Positions 1-9,252 of a DNA stretch of 64,000 nucleotides are shown here, piece by piece; within the stretch, counting starts at the first letter, position 1; each line of letters starts with the position of its first letter. This stretch comes from Thalassobaculum litoreum DSM 18839 (GTDB taxonomy: Bacteria > Pseudomonadota > Alphaproteobacteria > Thalassobaculales > Thalassobaculaceae). Where the stretch lies: contig NZ_FNBW01000017.1 in the NCBI RefSeq assembly GCF_900102465.1, positions 62,001 through 126,000 of the forward strand. Direction: 5' to 3'. Below the pieces are notes generated by a model. That model ran no database searches. It had not been told where the DNA came from and saw only the letters and a list, made by a program, of their open reading frames with translations. A program made the position numbers and the translations under genes.

Positions 1-378
1 ATTCCGCCGATCGCCAGCGAACTGATTCTCACCTGGGCGCGCATGCATGCGCCATCGGGCTACCCGCTCGCCGATTTCGGGGTGTTCCCGTCGATCTGCA
101 CGCCGGATTACGGCGACGACCCGGAGGTCAGCGCCGCTGCCCTCGAGTCGGGCGAGCTGCGGCTCAGCGAGACCATGCAGAAGCGGCTCTACGTGACCCG
201 CATGGACGAGTCGGAGCGCCAGAAGCTGCTGGCCTGGTGCCATGCCGACCACCCGCCCTCGACCACCGACACCGACACACGGCTCGCCCTGCGCCTGCTG
301 TCGGACCGCAAGCTTTTCCAGCTCGCCTTCCACGCCTCCCGCGTGGCCCTGGGCGAGCGGCCGAAGGATCTGAACTAA
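1..378 (+). CDS. C-terminal part of an unidentified protein, possibly S41-peptidase-like
   Basis: The frame is open from the first base, so only the last 125 residues are present and the start lies upstream. The segment TWARMHAPSGYPLADFGVFP resembles the end of the protease core in S41 (C-terminal processing) peptidases, where a strand is followed by T-A-R-x-x-x-P-S-G and then G-x-x-P. This is inference from one motif; the catalytic Ser/Lys region is outside the window. The remaining tail is charged and has no membrane segment. The stop is followed within 6 bases by the rpmG promoter, so the two genes are separate transcription units. Confidence 0.6.
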   Translation: MPPIASELILTWARMHAPSGYPLADFGVFPSICTPDYGDDPEVSAAALESGELRLSETMQKRLYVTRMDESERQKLLAWCHADHPPSTTDTDTRLALRLLSDRKLFQLAFHASRVALGERPKDLN

Positions 379-384
379 GCACGC

Positions 385-412
385 TTGACATGTGCGGCGC
401 CGTAGCTATTTT
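385..412 (+). promoter_or_regulatory. sigma-70 type promoter of rpmG
   Basis: A perfect -35 hexamer TTGACA (385-390) is followed after 16 bases by the -10-like hexamer TATTTT (407-412). The predicted start lies near 419, leaving a leader of about 25 bases that contains the rpmG ribosome binding site. Strength is inferred from the match only. Confidence 0.7.
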
Positions 413-443
413 GCGGCCTCCGCGAAGGCGAAGGAGATGAAAG

Positions 444-611
444 ATGGCGAAGCCCGCGACCGTTCTGATCAAGATGGTCAGCACCGCCGAGACTGGGTAC
501 TTCTACGTGACCAAGAAGAACCCGCGCACCAAGACCGAGAAGCTCGAGCTGCGCAAGTACGACCCGGTCGCGCGCAAGCACGTCCTGTTCAAGGAAGCCA
601 AGATCAAGTGA
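444..611 (+). CDS. rpmG: 50S ribosomal protein L33
   Basis: This 55-residue, very basic protein is a component of the large ribosomal subunit near the E site. It begins [20 protein letters not shown] and ends [10 protein letters not shown], the classical layout and length of bacterial L33. It has no CxxC pairs, so it is the zinc-free (C-minus) form usual in Proteobacteria. The start is set by AAGGAG at 431-436, 7 bases before the ATG. It is a single-gene unit with its own promoter upstream and an intrinsic terminator 27 bases after the stop. Confidence 0.97.
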   Translation: MAKPATVLIKMVSTAETGYFYVTKKNPRTKTEKLELRKYDPVARKHVLFKEAKIK

Positions 612-637
612 TCCTGGCCACAGGCTGACGACCCCGA

Positions 638-664
638 GGGTCGCCCGGTGGGCGGCCCTTTTGT
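638..664 (+). terminator. intrinsic terminator of rpmG
   Basis: GGGTCGCCC (638-646) pairs with GGGCGGCCC (650-658) across a GGT loop, allowing one G-T pair, and is followed by TTTTGTTTT. This is a standard rho-independent terminator directly after rpmG. Confidence 0.85.
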
Positions 665-748
665 TTTGTGCTGAGCCGTTCTGTTCAGGAGGACGGTGCT
701 GCGCGGAGAGACTGTGTTGCGGCGGACGGCCCGGGCCGGTCTCGTCGG

Positions 749-2152
749 TCAGCTCACCGCGGTGACGTTTGCCGCCGACTCGTCCGTGGCCAGCACCACC
801 CGGTCGCGGCCCTGGCGCTTGGCCTGGTACAGGGCATCGTCCGCCCGGCCGATAAGCTTGTCGATGCTGTCCTCGCCCACGGAATTCCTGAGGGCGCAGC
901 CGATGCTGATGGTCACGCCCAGCTCGCGCCCGTCGTCCAGCCGCAGCGGTGTCGAGGCGATCACGTCGCGCAGCCGCTCGGCCACGACCATGGCGAAGGG
1001 CTCCGGCGTGTCCGGCATCACCACGACGAATTCCTCGCCGCCGAGGCGCGACACGAGATCGACATTGCGCACGCTGCTGCGCATCAGCTCGGTGATGTGC
1101 TGCAGCACCCGGTCGCCCGCCCCGTGGCCGTAGGTGTCGTTCACCAGCTTGAAGTGGTCCACGTCGATCACCAGCAGGGCCAGCGGCTTCTGGCGCTCGG
1201 CGGTGTCGTTCATCAGCCGGCCCAGATGGGTCAGCAGGTAGCGTCGGTTATACAGGCCCGTCAGGCTGTCGGTGAGCGCCAGGGCGAGACTCTGCTCGTA
1301 GGTCTCGCGCATCCGCTCCTGATAGCGGCGCCGGCGGATCTGCGTGCGCACGCGCGCCAGCATCTCGTTCCGGTCGATCGGCTTCATCAGGTAGTCGTTC
1401 ACCCCGAGATCCAGCGCCTTGGCCAGTTTCTCGGTCTGGTCCTCCTCGCCGACCATCAGGATGGGGATGTGCCGGGTCGCCTCGGCGGCACGGAACTGGG
1501 AGACCAAGCGCAGGGCGTCGTCGCCGGCCAGGTTCAGGCTGCAGATCACCAGGTCGAACTCGGCGGCCGAAGCGCGGGCGAAGCCGGTGGCGCCGTCGGC
1601 CGCCTGCTCCACCGTGTCGCCGTCCACGGCCAGGCTCTCGCGCAGGTTCATGGCGTCGATGCGGTTGTCCTCGATGGTCAGGACCCGGGCCTTGGTGACG
1701 TCGATCTCGGTCATCGCCCGGGGTTCCTGCATCCCGAGCTGGGACGAGGTCTCCACCCGCAGACGCCACTCGTCCATCATCATCTTCAGCCGCAGCAGCG
1801 AGCGCACCCGGGCGAACAGGGCGGCATCCACCACCGGCTTGGTCAGGAAGTCGTCGGCGCCGGCCTCGATCCCCCGCACCCGGTCCGACACGTCGGACAG
1901 GGCGGTGACCATGACCACCGGCAGGTGGGTGGTGCGCGGATCGGCCTTGATCCGGCGGCACACCTCGAACCCGTCCATCCCCGGCATCATGACGTCCAGA
2001 AGGACGATGTCGGGGATCTCGCGCTCGATCATCTCGAGCGCCTCTGGGCCGTTATAGGCCGAAAGGACGTCGAAATACTCCGCCGTCAGCTTCGCTTCGA
2101 GCAGCTTGACGTTCGGCAGCACATCGTCAACGACGAGGACGCGGCCCGGCAT
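749..2152 (-). CDS. pleD: PleD-type response regulator / diguanylate cyclase
   Basis: The 467-residue protein has the REC-REC-GGDEF layout of Caulobacter PleD. The first receiver has Asp9/Asp10, the phosphoacceptor Asp53 in [11 protein letters not shown] and a TKP lysine. The second receiver lacks the acceptor Asp (SLNL at that site), as expected for the adaptor domain. The C-terminal domain carries the active-site GGEEF at residues 371-375 and an RxxD inhibitory site (RNVD, 362-365) five residues before it. It should make cyclic di-GMP when phosphorylated and dimerised and be product-inhibited. It lies 6 bp downstream of divK in the same orientation, so the pair is co-transcribed; in alphaproteobacteria they act in polar development and the motile-sessile switch. 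Confidence 0.96.
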   Translation of the reverse strand: MPGRVLVVDDVLPNVKLLEAKLTAEYFDVLSAYNGPEALEMIEREIPDIVLLDVMMPGMDGFEVCRRIKADPRTTHLPVVMVTALSDVSDRVRGIEAGADDFLTKPVVDAALFARVRSLLRLKMMMDEWRLRVETSSQLGMQEPRAMTEIDVTKARVLTIEDNRIDAMNLRESLAVDGDTVEQAADGATGFARASAAEFDLVICSLNLAGDDALRLVSQFRAAEATRHIPILMVGEEDQTEKLAKALDLGVNDYLMKPIDRNEMLARVRTQIRRRRYQERMRETYEQSLALALTDSLTGLYNRRYLLTHLGRLMNDTAERQKPLALLVIDVDHFKLVNDTYGHGAGDRVLQHITELMRSSVRNVDLVSRLGGEEFVVVMPDTPEPFAMVVAERLRDVIASTPLRLDDGRELGVTISIGCALRNSVGEDSIDKLIGRADDALYQAKRQGRDRVVLATDESAANVTAVS

Positions 2153-2158
2153 GGCGCT

Positions 2159-2572
2159 CTATCCCAGGAACTTTTTTACGGTATCCAGGAAGTGCCCGAC
2201 CGAGATCGGCTTGGCGATATACGCCTCGCATCCGCCTTCCCGGATCTTCTCCTCGTCACCCTTCATGGCGAAAGCGGTCACGGCGATCACCGGAATCGAC
2301 TTCAGGCGATCGTCCTCCTTGATCCACTTGGTCACTTCCAGGCCCGAGACCTCGGGCAGCTGGATGTCCATGAGGATCAGATCGGGACGCTTGTCGCGCG
2401 CAAGACGCAGGGCGTCCATCCCGTCCCGCGTGCAGATGATGTCGTACCCATGAGCCTCGAGCAGATCATGGAAGAGCTTCATGTTGAGCTCATTGTCCTC
2501 GACAATGAGGACGGTCTTCGGCGTGGACGATGCCGGTCCCGAGTTTCCGTTCTGTGTCTCGACCGAGGTCAT
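2159..2572 (-). CDS. divK: single-domain response regulator DivK
   Basis: This is a stand-alone receiver domain of 137 residues. The acidic pair Glu25/Asp26 ([10 protein letters not shown]), phosphoacceptor Asp69 ([13 protein letters not shown]) and Lys121 (IAKPIS) are present. The sequence around [17 protein letters not shown] is characteristic of DivK, which relays cell-cycle phosphorylation to histidine kinases such as DivJ, PleC and DivL. The chosen ATG gives a tail of about 18 residues before the receiver, slightly longer than usual; the frame stays open upstream but no family sequence is seen there. It is the first gene of the divK-pleD pair and is divergent from the ROK kinase. Confidence 0.95.
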   Translation of the reverse strand: MTSVETQNGNSGPASSTPKTVLIVEDNELNMKLFHDLLEAHGYDIICTRDGMDALRLARDKRPDLILMDIQLPEVSGLEVTKWIKEDDRLKSIPVIAVTAFAMKGDEEKIREGGCEAYIAKPISVGHFLDTVKKFLG

Positions 2573-2695
2573 GCCCTCATCCACCTTGATCCGTTCTGGG
2601 ATACACTCGACCCGTTTTGACGAGCCGGATAGAGATAATATCAAGCCCTGCAACCCGATTCCATCTCCGACGGGCTTATCACGGATGAGGCAGTT

Positions 2696-3652
2696 TTGCA
2701 CCAAAAGCCGATCCAGTGCCACCTGCGCATAGGCGTCGACCTCGGCGGTACGAAGACCGAGGCGATCGCGCTGGCCGAGGACGGCCGCGAACTGCTCCGC
2801 CGGCGGGTCCCGACCACCCAGGGCGACTACCCCGGCACCGTGCGGGGGGCCGCGGATCTGGTGCGCGCCCTGGAATCGGAGCTCGGCGCCCGGGGCACGG
2901 TCGGCGTCGGCATTCCCGGCAGCCTGTCGCGGGCCAGCGGCGTGGTGAAGAACGCCAATTCCACCTGGCTGAACGGCAAGCCCCTGGACCGCGACCTGTC
3001 GCAAGCCATGCAGCGGCCGGTGCGGGTGCAGAACGACGCCAACTGCTTCGCCGTGTCCGAGGCGACCGACGGCGCGGGACGGGGCGCGGCCATCGCCTTC
3101 GGCGTGATCCTGGGCACCGGCGTCGGCGGCGGCCTGGCCATCCACGGACGGGTGGTCGACGGTCCCATGGGGGTCACCGGCGAATGGGGGCACAATCCCC
3201 TGCCCGCCCCGCTGGACGATGAACGGCCCGGTCCGGCCTGTTACTGCGGGCGCCATGGATGCCTGGAGACCTTCCTGTCCGGCCCGGGCATGGCCCGGCG
3301 CTTCGCCGAGAGTGGCGGCCCCGGCCTGACCGCCGCGCAGATCGCCGAGGCGGCCGAGGCGGGCGATCCAGCCGCAGTGACCCATATGGCCCGCTATGCC
3401 GACCGGCTGGCCCGCGGGCTGGCCGGGGTCATCAACATCCTCGACCCGGACGTCGTCGTGCTCGGAGGCGGCCTGTCGCGGGTGGCGATGCTGTACGAGC
3501 GCCTGCCACAGCTTCTGCCGGCCCATGTGTTCACCGACCGGCTCGACACCCGGATCGTGCCGCCGGTCCATGGCGACAGCAGCGGCGTGCGCGGGGCGGC
3601 CTCGCTGTGGCAGTCCGAAGAACCCGCCGAGCCTCCGGCAGGAACGGAGTGA
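2696..3652 (+). CDS. ROK family sugar kinase (fructokinase / N-acetylhexosamine kinase type)
   Basis: This 318-residue ATP-dependent sugar kinase of the ROK family carries the N-terminal phosphate loop DLGGTKTE, the E-x-G-H metal/sugar site (EWGHN) and the zinc motif [15 protein letters not shown] that defines the family. The frame offers no ATG before the phosphate loop; TTG at 2696 with GGATGAGG about 8 bases upstream is the best start. The exact sugar cannot be read from sequence; fructose or N-acetylglucosamine are the usual substrates of this subgroup. dinB begins 7 bp downstream, so they are likely co-transcribed. Confidence 0.9.
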   Translation: MHQKPIQCHLRIGVDLGGTKTEAIALAEDGRELLRRRVPTTQGDYPGTVRGAADLVRALESELGARGTVGVGIPGSLSRASGVVKNANSTWLNGKPLDRDLSQAMQRPVRVQNDANCFAVSEATDGAGRGAAIAFGVILGTGVGGGLAIHGRVVDGPMGVTGEWGHNPLPAPLDDERPGPACYCGRHGCLETFLSGPGMARRFAESGGPGLTAAQIAEAAEAGDPAAVTHMARYADRLARGLAGVINILDPDVVVLGGGLSRVAMLYERLPQLLPAHVFTDRLDTRIVPPVHGDSSGVRGAASLWQSEEPAEPPAGTE

Positions 3653-3659
3653 GCGGACG

Positions 3660-4976
3660 ATGGCGGCTGGCGAAACTCTGTGCCGGGAATGCTTCACCTG
3701 GAGCGCCGGCACGCCCACGCGCTGCCCGTCCTGCGGCTCGGCCCGGGTGCTGTCCCATCCGGAGCTGCGATCGCTGAGCATCGCCCATCTGGACTGCGAC
3801 GCCTTCTACGCCAGCGTGGAGAAGCGCGACGACCCCTCCCTGCTCGACAAGCCGGTGATCGTCGGCGGCCGGCACCGCGGGGTGGTCTCGGCCGCCTGCT
3901 ATGTCGCCCGGATCTACGGCGTGCGCTCGGCCATGCCGATGTTCAAGGCGTTGGATGCCTGTCCCCATGCGGTGGTGATCAAGCCGGACATGAAGAAATA
4001 CGCGGCCGTCGGCGGCGAGATCCGCGAGATGATGCGGGCCATCACACCGCAGGTGGAGCCCTTGTCGATCGACGAGGCGTTCATGGACCTCGGCGGCACC
4101 GAGCGGCTGCACCGCGCGCCGCCGGCGGAGACCCTCGCCCGCCTCGCCAAGCGGGTGGAGGAGGAGGTCCGCGTCACCGTCTCCATCGGGCTCAGCTTCA
4201 ACAAATTCCTGGCCAAGGTCTCCTCCGACCTGGACAAGCCTCGCGGTTTCCACGTGATCGGCCAGGGCGAGGCGCTATCGTTCCTGGCCGACCAGCCGGT
4301 ATCGATCCTGTGGGGCGTCGGCAAGACGCTGCAGCGCAAGCTGATCGATGACGGCATCCGCACCATCGGCGACCTCCAGCCGATGGAGGAGACCGACCTG
4401 ATGCGCCGCTACGGCAGCATCGGCCAGCGCCTCGCCCGGTTCTCCCACGGCCGTGACGACCGGCGCATCGAGCCAGGGTCGGTGGTCAAAAGCGTGTCGA
4501 ACGAGACCACCTTCGACACCGACATCTCGGATATCGACGCGCTGCGCCCCTATCTCTGGCGACTGAGCGAGGAGGTGTCGGGTCGGCTGAAGCGCAAGGC
4601 GATCGCCGGCGGGGTGGTCACGCTGAAGCTGAAGACCAAGGATTTCAAGATCGTCACCCGCCAGCAGCACCTGCTGGCGCCGACCCAGCTCGCCGACCGG
4701 ATCTACCGCACCGCCGACGCGCTGCTGTCAAAGCAGGCAGACGGCCGGCGGTTCCGGCTGATCGGGGTGGGGGTGAGCGATCTCGCCGGCGAGCGGCTGG
4801 CCGACCCGGCGGATCTCGCCGATCCGGGCTTCGAGACCAGACGCAAGGTGGAGGGCGCCATGGACGCGGTGCGGGCCAAGCTTGGCGACGCGGCCATCAC
4901 CAAGGGGATCGGCCTGAAGGCCCGCAAGATCCGTCAGCAGCCGTCCGACAAGATGCCGGAAGGCGAGGAACTCTAA
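3660..4976 (+). CDS. dinB: DNA polymerase IV (Y family) with N-terminal zinc ribbon
   Basis: This 438-residue translesion polymerase has catalytic acidic motifs [12 protein letters not shown] and SIDEAFMDL, the steric-gate aromatic in DAFYAS, the fingers segment [17 protein letters not shown] and a little-finger domain after residue 280. Residues 8-26 form a C-x2-C...C-x2-C pair (CREC, CPSC) resembling a small zinc ribbon in front of the palm; E. coli Pol IV lacks this. ATG at 3660 follows GGAG at 3646-3649. The C-terminus shows no clear QLxLF-type clamp motif. Confidence 0.95.
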   Translation: MAAGETLCRECFTWSAGTPTRCPSCGSARVLSHPELRSLSIAHLDCDAFYASVEKRDDPSLLDKPVIVGGRHRGVVSAACYVARIYGVRSAMPMFKALDACPHAVVIKPDMKKYAAVGGEIREMMRAITPQVEPLSIDEAFMDLGGTERLHRAPPAETLARLAKRVEEEVRVTVSIGLSFNKFLAKVSSDLDKPRGFHVIGQGEALSFLADQPVSILWGVGKTLQRKLIDDGIRTIGDLQPMEETDLMRRYGSIGQRLARFSHGRDDRRIEPGSVVKSVSNETTFDTDISDIDALRPYLWRLSEEVSGRLKRKAIAGGVVTLKLKTKDFKIVTRQQHLLAPTQLADRIYRTADALLSKQADGRRFRLIGVGVSDLAGERLADPADLADPGFETRRKVEGAMDAVRAKLGDAAITKGIGLKARKIRQQPSDKMPEGEEL

Positions 4977-5018
4977 GGCTCGGAGCACATCGATCCGAGC
5001 CGTCCGCGCTCCGGACCG

Positions 5019-5846
5019 TCAGCAGTCCGGCGCCGGCAGCGCCTCGACCTCCTCCAGGCTCATGCGGACCGAGAAGTCCGAGTAATGCACCAGGATCAGC
5101 CGGGCGATGCCGTTGGCCAGGACCTCGATGCTCATCTCGAAATCGGGTTCCGAGCCCTCGCTATCCGGGCCGAACCAGGCCAGCCGCGAGGGATAGTAGG
5201 TCCCCTGCACCGCCTCGGACTTGATCGACGGCAGGACGTCGTCCTTGCCCTTGCCCAGCACGGCGGAGATCAGGGACGGTGCCTCCGGTTCGCCACCGTC
5301 GAACACCGGCGCCCGCAGGAAGCGCTTGCCCGACGTGGCGGCCGCGATCATCCGGATCGTGTGCTCGGTCGGGAACAGGGTGTCCTTCGGCAGCTTCAGC
5401 TCCTGCAACTCCGGCTCGGCGAAGGTGACCTTGCCGGGCCCGGACCCGAGCGGCAGCGGCATCACCGCCTTGCCCTCGATCCGCTCCTCGCCGCCGCCAC
5501 GGTCGCGCTTCACGAAGAAGCGGTAGATGTCGCCGGCTTTGGACTCCCAGGTCGAATAGGTCGACTGGATCACCGAGCCGTCGCCGTCGGCACGGGAGAA
5601 CTCCATGGCATAGCGCTGCTCGACGGCCCAGCCGTCGCAGGCGTCGCGCCACTCGAAGCCCATGCGGCCCTGGACATCGACGATCGACGAACCGGATGCC
5701 GCCTTGTCCAGCGTCACCTTGTACAGCGCGCGGTGGGGCAGGATCTCAACGGCGGTCGCCGGACTGGCGTGCGTCTGTCCGACGACCGCCGTCATGCCCA
5801 ACACGGCAACCGCAACAACAGCCGCGGCCCGGGCTCGGTGCAACAT
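5019..5846 (-). CDS. eipB: EipB / DUF1849 cell-envelope integrity protein
   Basis: This 275-residue exported protein has a Sec signal peptide of about 27 residues ending near THA. The mature part matches the DUF1849 family (EipB of Brucella), a periplasmic spiral beta-barrel protein needed for envelope integrity. The pattern LPHRALYKVTL, the internal Cys in RDACDGW and the C-terminal Cys in APAPDC correspond to the conserved disulfide of the family. AAGGAG sits 6 bases before ATG 5846; an in-frame ATG five codons upstream (5861) also has a GGAG, so the start could be there. It is convergent with dinB. Confidence 0.88.
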   Translation of the reverse strand: MLHRARAAAVVAVAVLGMTAVVGQTHASPATAVEILPHRALYKVTLDKAASGSSIVDVQGRMGFEWRDACDGWAVEQRYAMEFSRADGDGSVIQSTYSTWESKAGDIYRFFVKRDRGGGEERIEGKAVMPLPLGSGPGKVTFAEPELQELKLPKDTLFPTEHTIRMIAAATSGKRFLRAPVFDGGEPEAPSLISAVLGKGKDDVLPSIKSEAVQGTYYPSRLAWFGPDSEGSEPDFEMSIEVLANGIARLILVHYSDFSVRMSLEEVEALPAPDC

Positions 5847-6071
5847 ATGCCACTCCTTCATGCTCACTCTCCGCCGACTATTACACGGCGAACAGGGCGG
5901 AAAAATGGCCCCTGTCCGCGCCACCGCATCGGCAAGTTTTTCCCAATGCAGGATCCTCTCGGTAACGCTCGAAAAATTCATAAACGGTTTCATACTCTTA
6001 CGCGACAGACAGAAACGCCGCACATGGCACGGCCGATGCATGGACCGGGGTGACCAACGTGCGAGGTGACC

Positions 6072-6797
6072 ATGTCACACGATCCCAGCCTAATGACCGC
6101 GCCCCTGGATGGGCCGAGCGCCCGGATGTACGCCGAAGTGGCGGGCATGCTGGCCCGTTTCAATGGCGCCCTCGATCCGGCCAACGATGCCGAGGAGCTG
6201 AGCCCGACGGAAACGACGGCGGCCCTGAAGCTGGCACTGGTCGCCATGACCGAGGCGCAGAAGCGCATCGAGCGTCAGCAGATGCGGATCGCCGAGCTGG
6301 AGAGCCTCTCCGTCACCGACGAGCTGACCGGGGCCATGAACCGCCGCGGTTTCGACATGCAGCTGCGCAAGTCGATGGCGCATCAGAAGCGCCACAGCCA
6401 GGAGACCGACGAGCAGCATGGCGGCGTCGTCCTGATGATCGACTTGGACCGTTTCAAGGCGGTCAACGACACCTACGGTCATGCCGCCGGCGACGAGCTG
6501 CTGCGCCTGGTGGCCGGCGTCCTGACCCGCGACGTGCGCGCCAGCGACACCGTCGCCCGCCTGGGCGGCGACGAGTTCGCGGTGCTGATGCCGGATCTGG
6601 ACGCCGAGGACGGGCTGACCCGGGCGCGGCGGCTGGAGAAGCGCCTGAATTCCACGAGACTGAGCTGGGGGGAACTGGTTCTGCCGGTCTCCGCCAGTGT
6701 CGGCGCGGTCAGCTTTCGGCCGCAGGACCGGCCGGCCGAAGTGCTGAACCGCGCCGACGAGATCATGTACCGGCGCAAGGCGGAGCGCCGGGCCTGA
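6072..6797 (+). CDS. GGDEF diguanylate cyclase, soluble
   Basis: The 241-residue protein is predicted to make cyclic di-GMP. A helical N-terminal region of about 85 residues, likely a coiled-coil dimerisation segment (MTEAQKRIERQQMRIAELES), precedes one GGDEF domain with an intact GGDEF active site and an RxxD inhibitory site (RASD) five residues upstream. There is no membrane segment or known sensor domain. ATG 6072 has GAGGTG just upstream; GTG 6066 is a weaker alternative. It stands alone between the divergent eipB and the convergent SPOR lipoprotein. Confidence 0.92.
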   Translation: MSHDPSLMTAPLDGPSARMYAEVAGMLARFNGALDPANDAEELSPTETTAALKLALVAMTEAQKRIERQQMRIAELESLSVTDELTGAMNRRGFDMQLRKSMAHQKRHSQETDEQHGGVVLMIDLDRFKAVNDTYGHAAGDELLRLVAGVLTRDVRASDTVARLGGDEFAVLMPDLDAEDGLTRARRLEKRLNSTRLSWGELVLPVSASVGAVSFRPQDRPAEVLNRADEIMYRRKAERRA

Positions 6798-6845
6798 CGA
6801 CACCGGCCCGACAACACGGGCGAAGCCCGGCCAAGGCGATCCACG

Positions 6846-6869
6846 AAAAAGGGCGGCCGAACGCCGCCC
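6846..6869 (-). terminator. intrinsic terminator of the SPOR lipoprotein gene
   Basis: On the minus strand the stem GGGCGGC / GCCGCCC (6863-6869 with 6851-6857) is followed by TTTTT (6850-6846). It lies 60 bases past the stop of the minus-strand gene at 6930 and also sits downstream of the convergent GGDEF gene. Confidence 0.75.
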
Positions 6870-6929
6870 TGCCTCAATCATGATGTCAAGCGGATCGACC
6901 GGGTCTCCAGCGGCCCGGTCGTTCGCGTC

Positions 6930-7868
6930 TCAGCGCATCGCCACCTGATCGGCATGCGGTGCGCGCCGGATGATCCAGGGCTGCTGGCCGTCCACCTCGC
7001 CCAGGTCCGACCTGGCCACCCGCGCCTCCTGCAGCCCATAGGGGCCGATCAGGACGCGGTGCCAGACATGGCCATCCACCTCCACCGACTGAATTTCCGC
7101 CTTCCGGTCGGCGAACCGCTCTGCCAGACCCTTGGCCCGGCCGCTCTCGCGCACGGAACCGACGACGATGTATCGCGGCGCGGACGACGCGGTCGCCTGA
7201 CCGAAAACGTCAACGGGCGCGTCAATAGGCGCCGCGGCGGTCAGCGCGGCCGGCATGGCCCGGGCGCTGCGGTCGCCCCGGGTATAGCCGGCCGGCGGGG
7301 TCCATGGGTCGATCGGGGCCGAAACCGAGGTCGCCGGCGCAGCGACGGTCGAGGAGATCGAGGCGGGGCGGGCGATCGGCACCGGCGGCATGGAGGCCGG
7401 AACCGCCGATTTCGGTGCGGCCAGCACGGCGAGCGACGAGGCTTCCGGTTTGGCGAGACCCGGGGTCTCGATCGGCGCACGCGGCGGCGGGCTCACCGAC
7501 AGCGCGGCGGCCACCACCGTCGGCTCTTCCTGCACGCCATCGATCTTCATGGCGCCGAGGCTGATCACGGGATCGTTGTTCGAGCGGAAACTGCCATTGT
7601 CGCGGTCGCCCGGATAGGCGGCGACCACCACGCGCTCGGAGGCGGCGGCGCTGGCGGGGTCGATGTCGTGGCAGATCGCCTCGCCCATGATCGGCCGGCT
7701 GAATTCGCAATCCTGCTCGACGAAGGCGGAAAGCACATGATCCGCCGAGAACTTTCCCGTCTTCATGTAGCTGATTCCGGAGATCGCGGTCGACGCGATC
7801 GTGACCGGAATCGGCAGACATCCGCCGAGTAGCAATGGCATCGCAGCCACAGCGATGATGCGTTTCAT
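6930..7868 (-). CDS. SPOR-domain lipoprotein, function unknown
   Basis: The 312-residue protein begins MKRIIAVAAMPLLLGGC, a lipoprotein signal with acylated Cys17. A short conserved-looking region (to about residue 110) is followed by a Pro/Ala-rich, disordered stretch. The last 75 residues form a SPOR domain (RYIVVGSVRESGRAKGLAER ... HRVLIGPYGLQEA), which binds denuded septal peptidoglycan. It is thus probably an outer-membrane-anchored division or cell-wall protein. GGGGGA precedes the ATG. The low-complexity linker is unusually Ala/Pro rich. Confidence 0.82.
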   Translation of the reverse strand: MKRIIAVAAMPLLLGGCLPIPVTIASTAISGISYMKTGKFSADHVLSAFVEQDCEFSRPIMGEAICHDIDPASAAASERVVVAAYPGDRDNGSFRSNNDPVISLGAMKIDGVQEEPTVVAAALSVSPPPRAPIETPGLAKPEASSLAVLAAPKSAVPASMPPVPIARPASISSTVAAPATSVSAPIDPWTPPAGYTRGDRSARAMPAALTAAAPIDAPVDVFGQATASSAPRYIVVGSVRESGRAKGLAERFADRKAEIQSVEVDGHVWHRVLIGPYGLQEARVARSDLGEVDGQQPWIIRRAPHADQVAMR

Positions 7869-8074
7869 GAGAATTCCCCCGTCCCACCAGGTGTTTAGTG
7901 TGAGAATCTTCACCTATCGGAGCGGCGAGTGCAACTGTCGCAGTTTATCTAAAATTGGATGCTGATAAGGCGGTGTGTGAACCGGTATGGCTGAAGCCCT
8001 AACGGGGGTATGGATTCGACGCCCGGTCGCGCGCACTCTTGCGCCGCCGCAAGGCTCGTGTATTACCACCCGCC

Positions 8075-9235
8075 ATGACACTCGTCACGGACACGGAAAC
8101 CCTCGCCGCCGTTTGCCAGCGAATCGCGGCCGAGCCTTACGTCGCGATCGATACCGAATTCCTGCGCGACAAGACCTACTACTCCAGACTCTGTCTGGTA
8201 CAGCTCGCCGGCGAGCAGGACGTGGTCGCGGTCGACACCCTGGCCCCGGATATCGACCTGACGCCGCTGTTCGAGCTGATGGCCGATCCCTCGGTCCTCA
8301 AGGTGTTCCACGCCGCCCGCCAGGACATCGAGATCTTCGTCCATATGACCGGCCAGGTGCCGGCGCCGATGTTCGACACGCAGATCGCCGCCATGGTCTG
8401 CGGCTTCGGCGACGCGGTCAGCTACGACCGGCTGGTGCGCGCCATGACCGGGGTGAACATCGACAAGACCTCGCGCTTCACCGACTGGAGCCACCGGCCG
8501 CTGTCGCAGCACCAGATCGACTATGCGCTGGCAGACGTGATCCATCTGCGCCCCTGCTACGAGCGCCTGGCCAAGCGTCTGGCGAAGACCAAACGCTCCG
8601 CATGGCTGGACGAGGAGATGGCGGTCCTGACCGACGTCGCCACCTACGTCACCGAGCCTGAAGAGTCCTGGAAGCGGCTGAAGACCCGCTCCACGAAGCC
8701 GAAGTTCCTTGCCGTGCTGCGGGCCCTGTCGGCCTGGCGCGAGGTCGAGGCGCAGACCCGGGACATCCCGCGCAGCCGCGTGCTGCGGGACGACGCGCTG
8801 GTGGACATCGCCGCCCAGGCCCCGACCTCGGCCGAAGAGCTGTCGCGCTCGCGCTCGTTCAACCGGGAATCCGCCAGCGGCAAGACCGGCCGGGCGATCC
8901 TGGAGGCGGTCAATGCCGCGCTGGAGTCGCCGAAGGAGACCTGGCCGAAGGTGACCGACCAGCGCGAGAAGCCGCAGGGCCGCCAGCCGGTAGCCGAACT
9001 GCTGCGCGTGCTGCTCAAGGTGCAGTGCGACGCCCATGACGTCGCCCCGAAGCTGGTGGCCAGCGCCGACGACCTGGACGCCATCGCCACCGACGACAAT
9101 GCCGACGTGCCGGCGATGAAGGGCTGGCGGCGCGAGGTGTTCGGCGACGCCGCACTCGCGGTCAAGCACGGCAAGCTTGCCTTCGCCTTCGATCCGGAAA
9201 AGGACCGGCTGGCGCTGATCGAGGTTCCCGGATAG
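8075..9235 (+). CDS. rnd: ribonuclease D
   Basis: This 386-residue 3'-5' exoribonuclease acts in tRNA and stable-RNA maturation. DEDDy motifs are present: DTEF at residues 28-31, HAARQDIEIF around residue 75 and Y-x3-D in DYALADVIHL around residue 150. An HRDC domain follows (FLAVLRALSAWREVEAQTRD). The length is typical. The plain ATG at 8075 is used because the family N-terminus (disordered short lead, then AIDTEF) fits. It is convergent with ppx, 17 bp between stops. Confidence 0.95.
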   Translation: MTLVTDTETLAAVCQRIAAEPYVAIDTEFLRDKTYYSRLCLVQLAGEQDVVAVDTLAPDIDLTPLFELMADPSVLKVFHAARQDIEIFVHMTGQVPAPMFDTQIAAMVCGFGDAVSYDRLVRAMTGVNIDKTSRFTDWSHRPLSQHQIDYALADVIHLRPCYERLAKRLAKTKRSAWLDEEMAVLTDVATYVTEPEESWKRLKTRSTKPKFLAVLRALSAWREVEAQTRDIPRSRVLRDDALVDIAAQAPTSAEELSRSRSFNRESASGKTGRAILEAVNAALESPKETWPKVTDQREKPQGRQPVAELLRVLLKVQCDAHDVAPKLVASADDLDAIATDDNADVPAMKGWRREVFGDAALAVKHGKLAFAFDPEKDRLALIEVPG

Positions 9236-9252
9236 ATCCCGGCGTCTCTGCG

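Noticed and set aside
668-2620. 650-codon plus-strand open frame opposite pleD and divK
   Set aside because: It is the antisense of two well-supported response regulator genes. Its His/Gln/Arg-rich product has no motif and only reflects codon bias of GC-rich DNA.
4978-5002. Inverted repeat GGCTCGGA / TCCGAGCC between dinB and eipB as a terminator
   Set aside because: There is no T-run on either side; it could slow transcription but is not a convincing intrinsic terminator.
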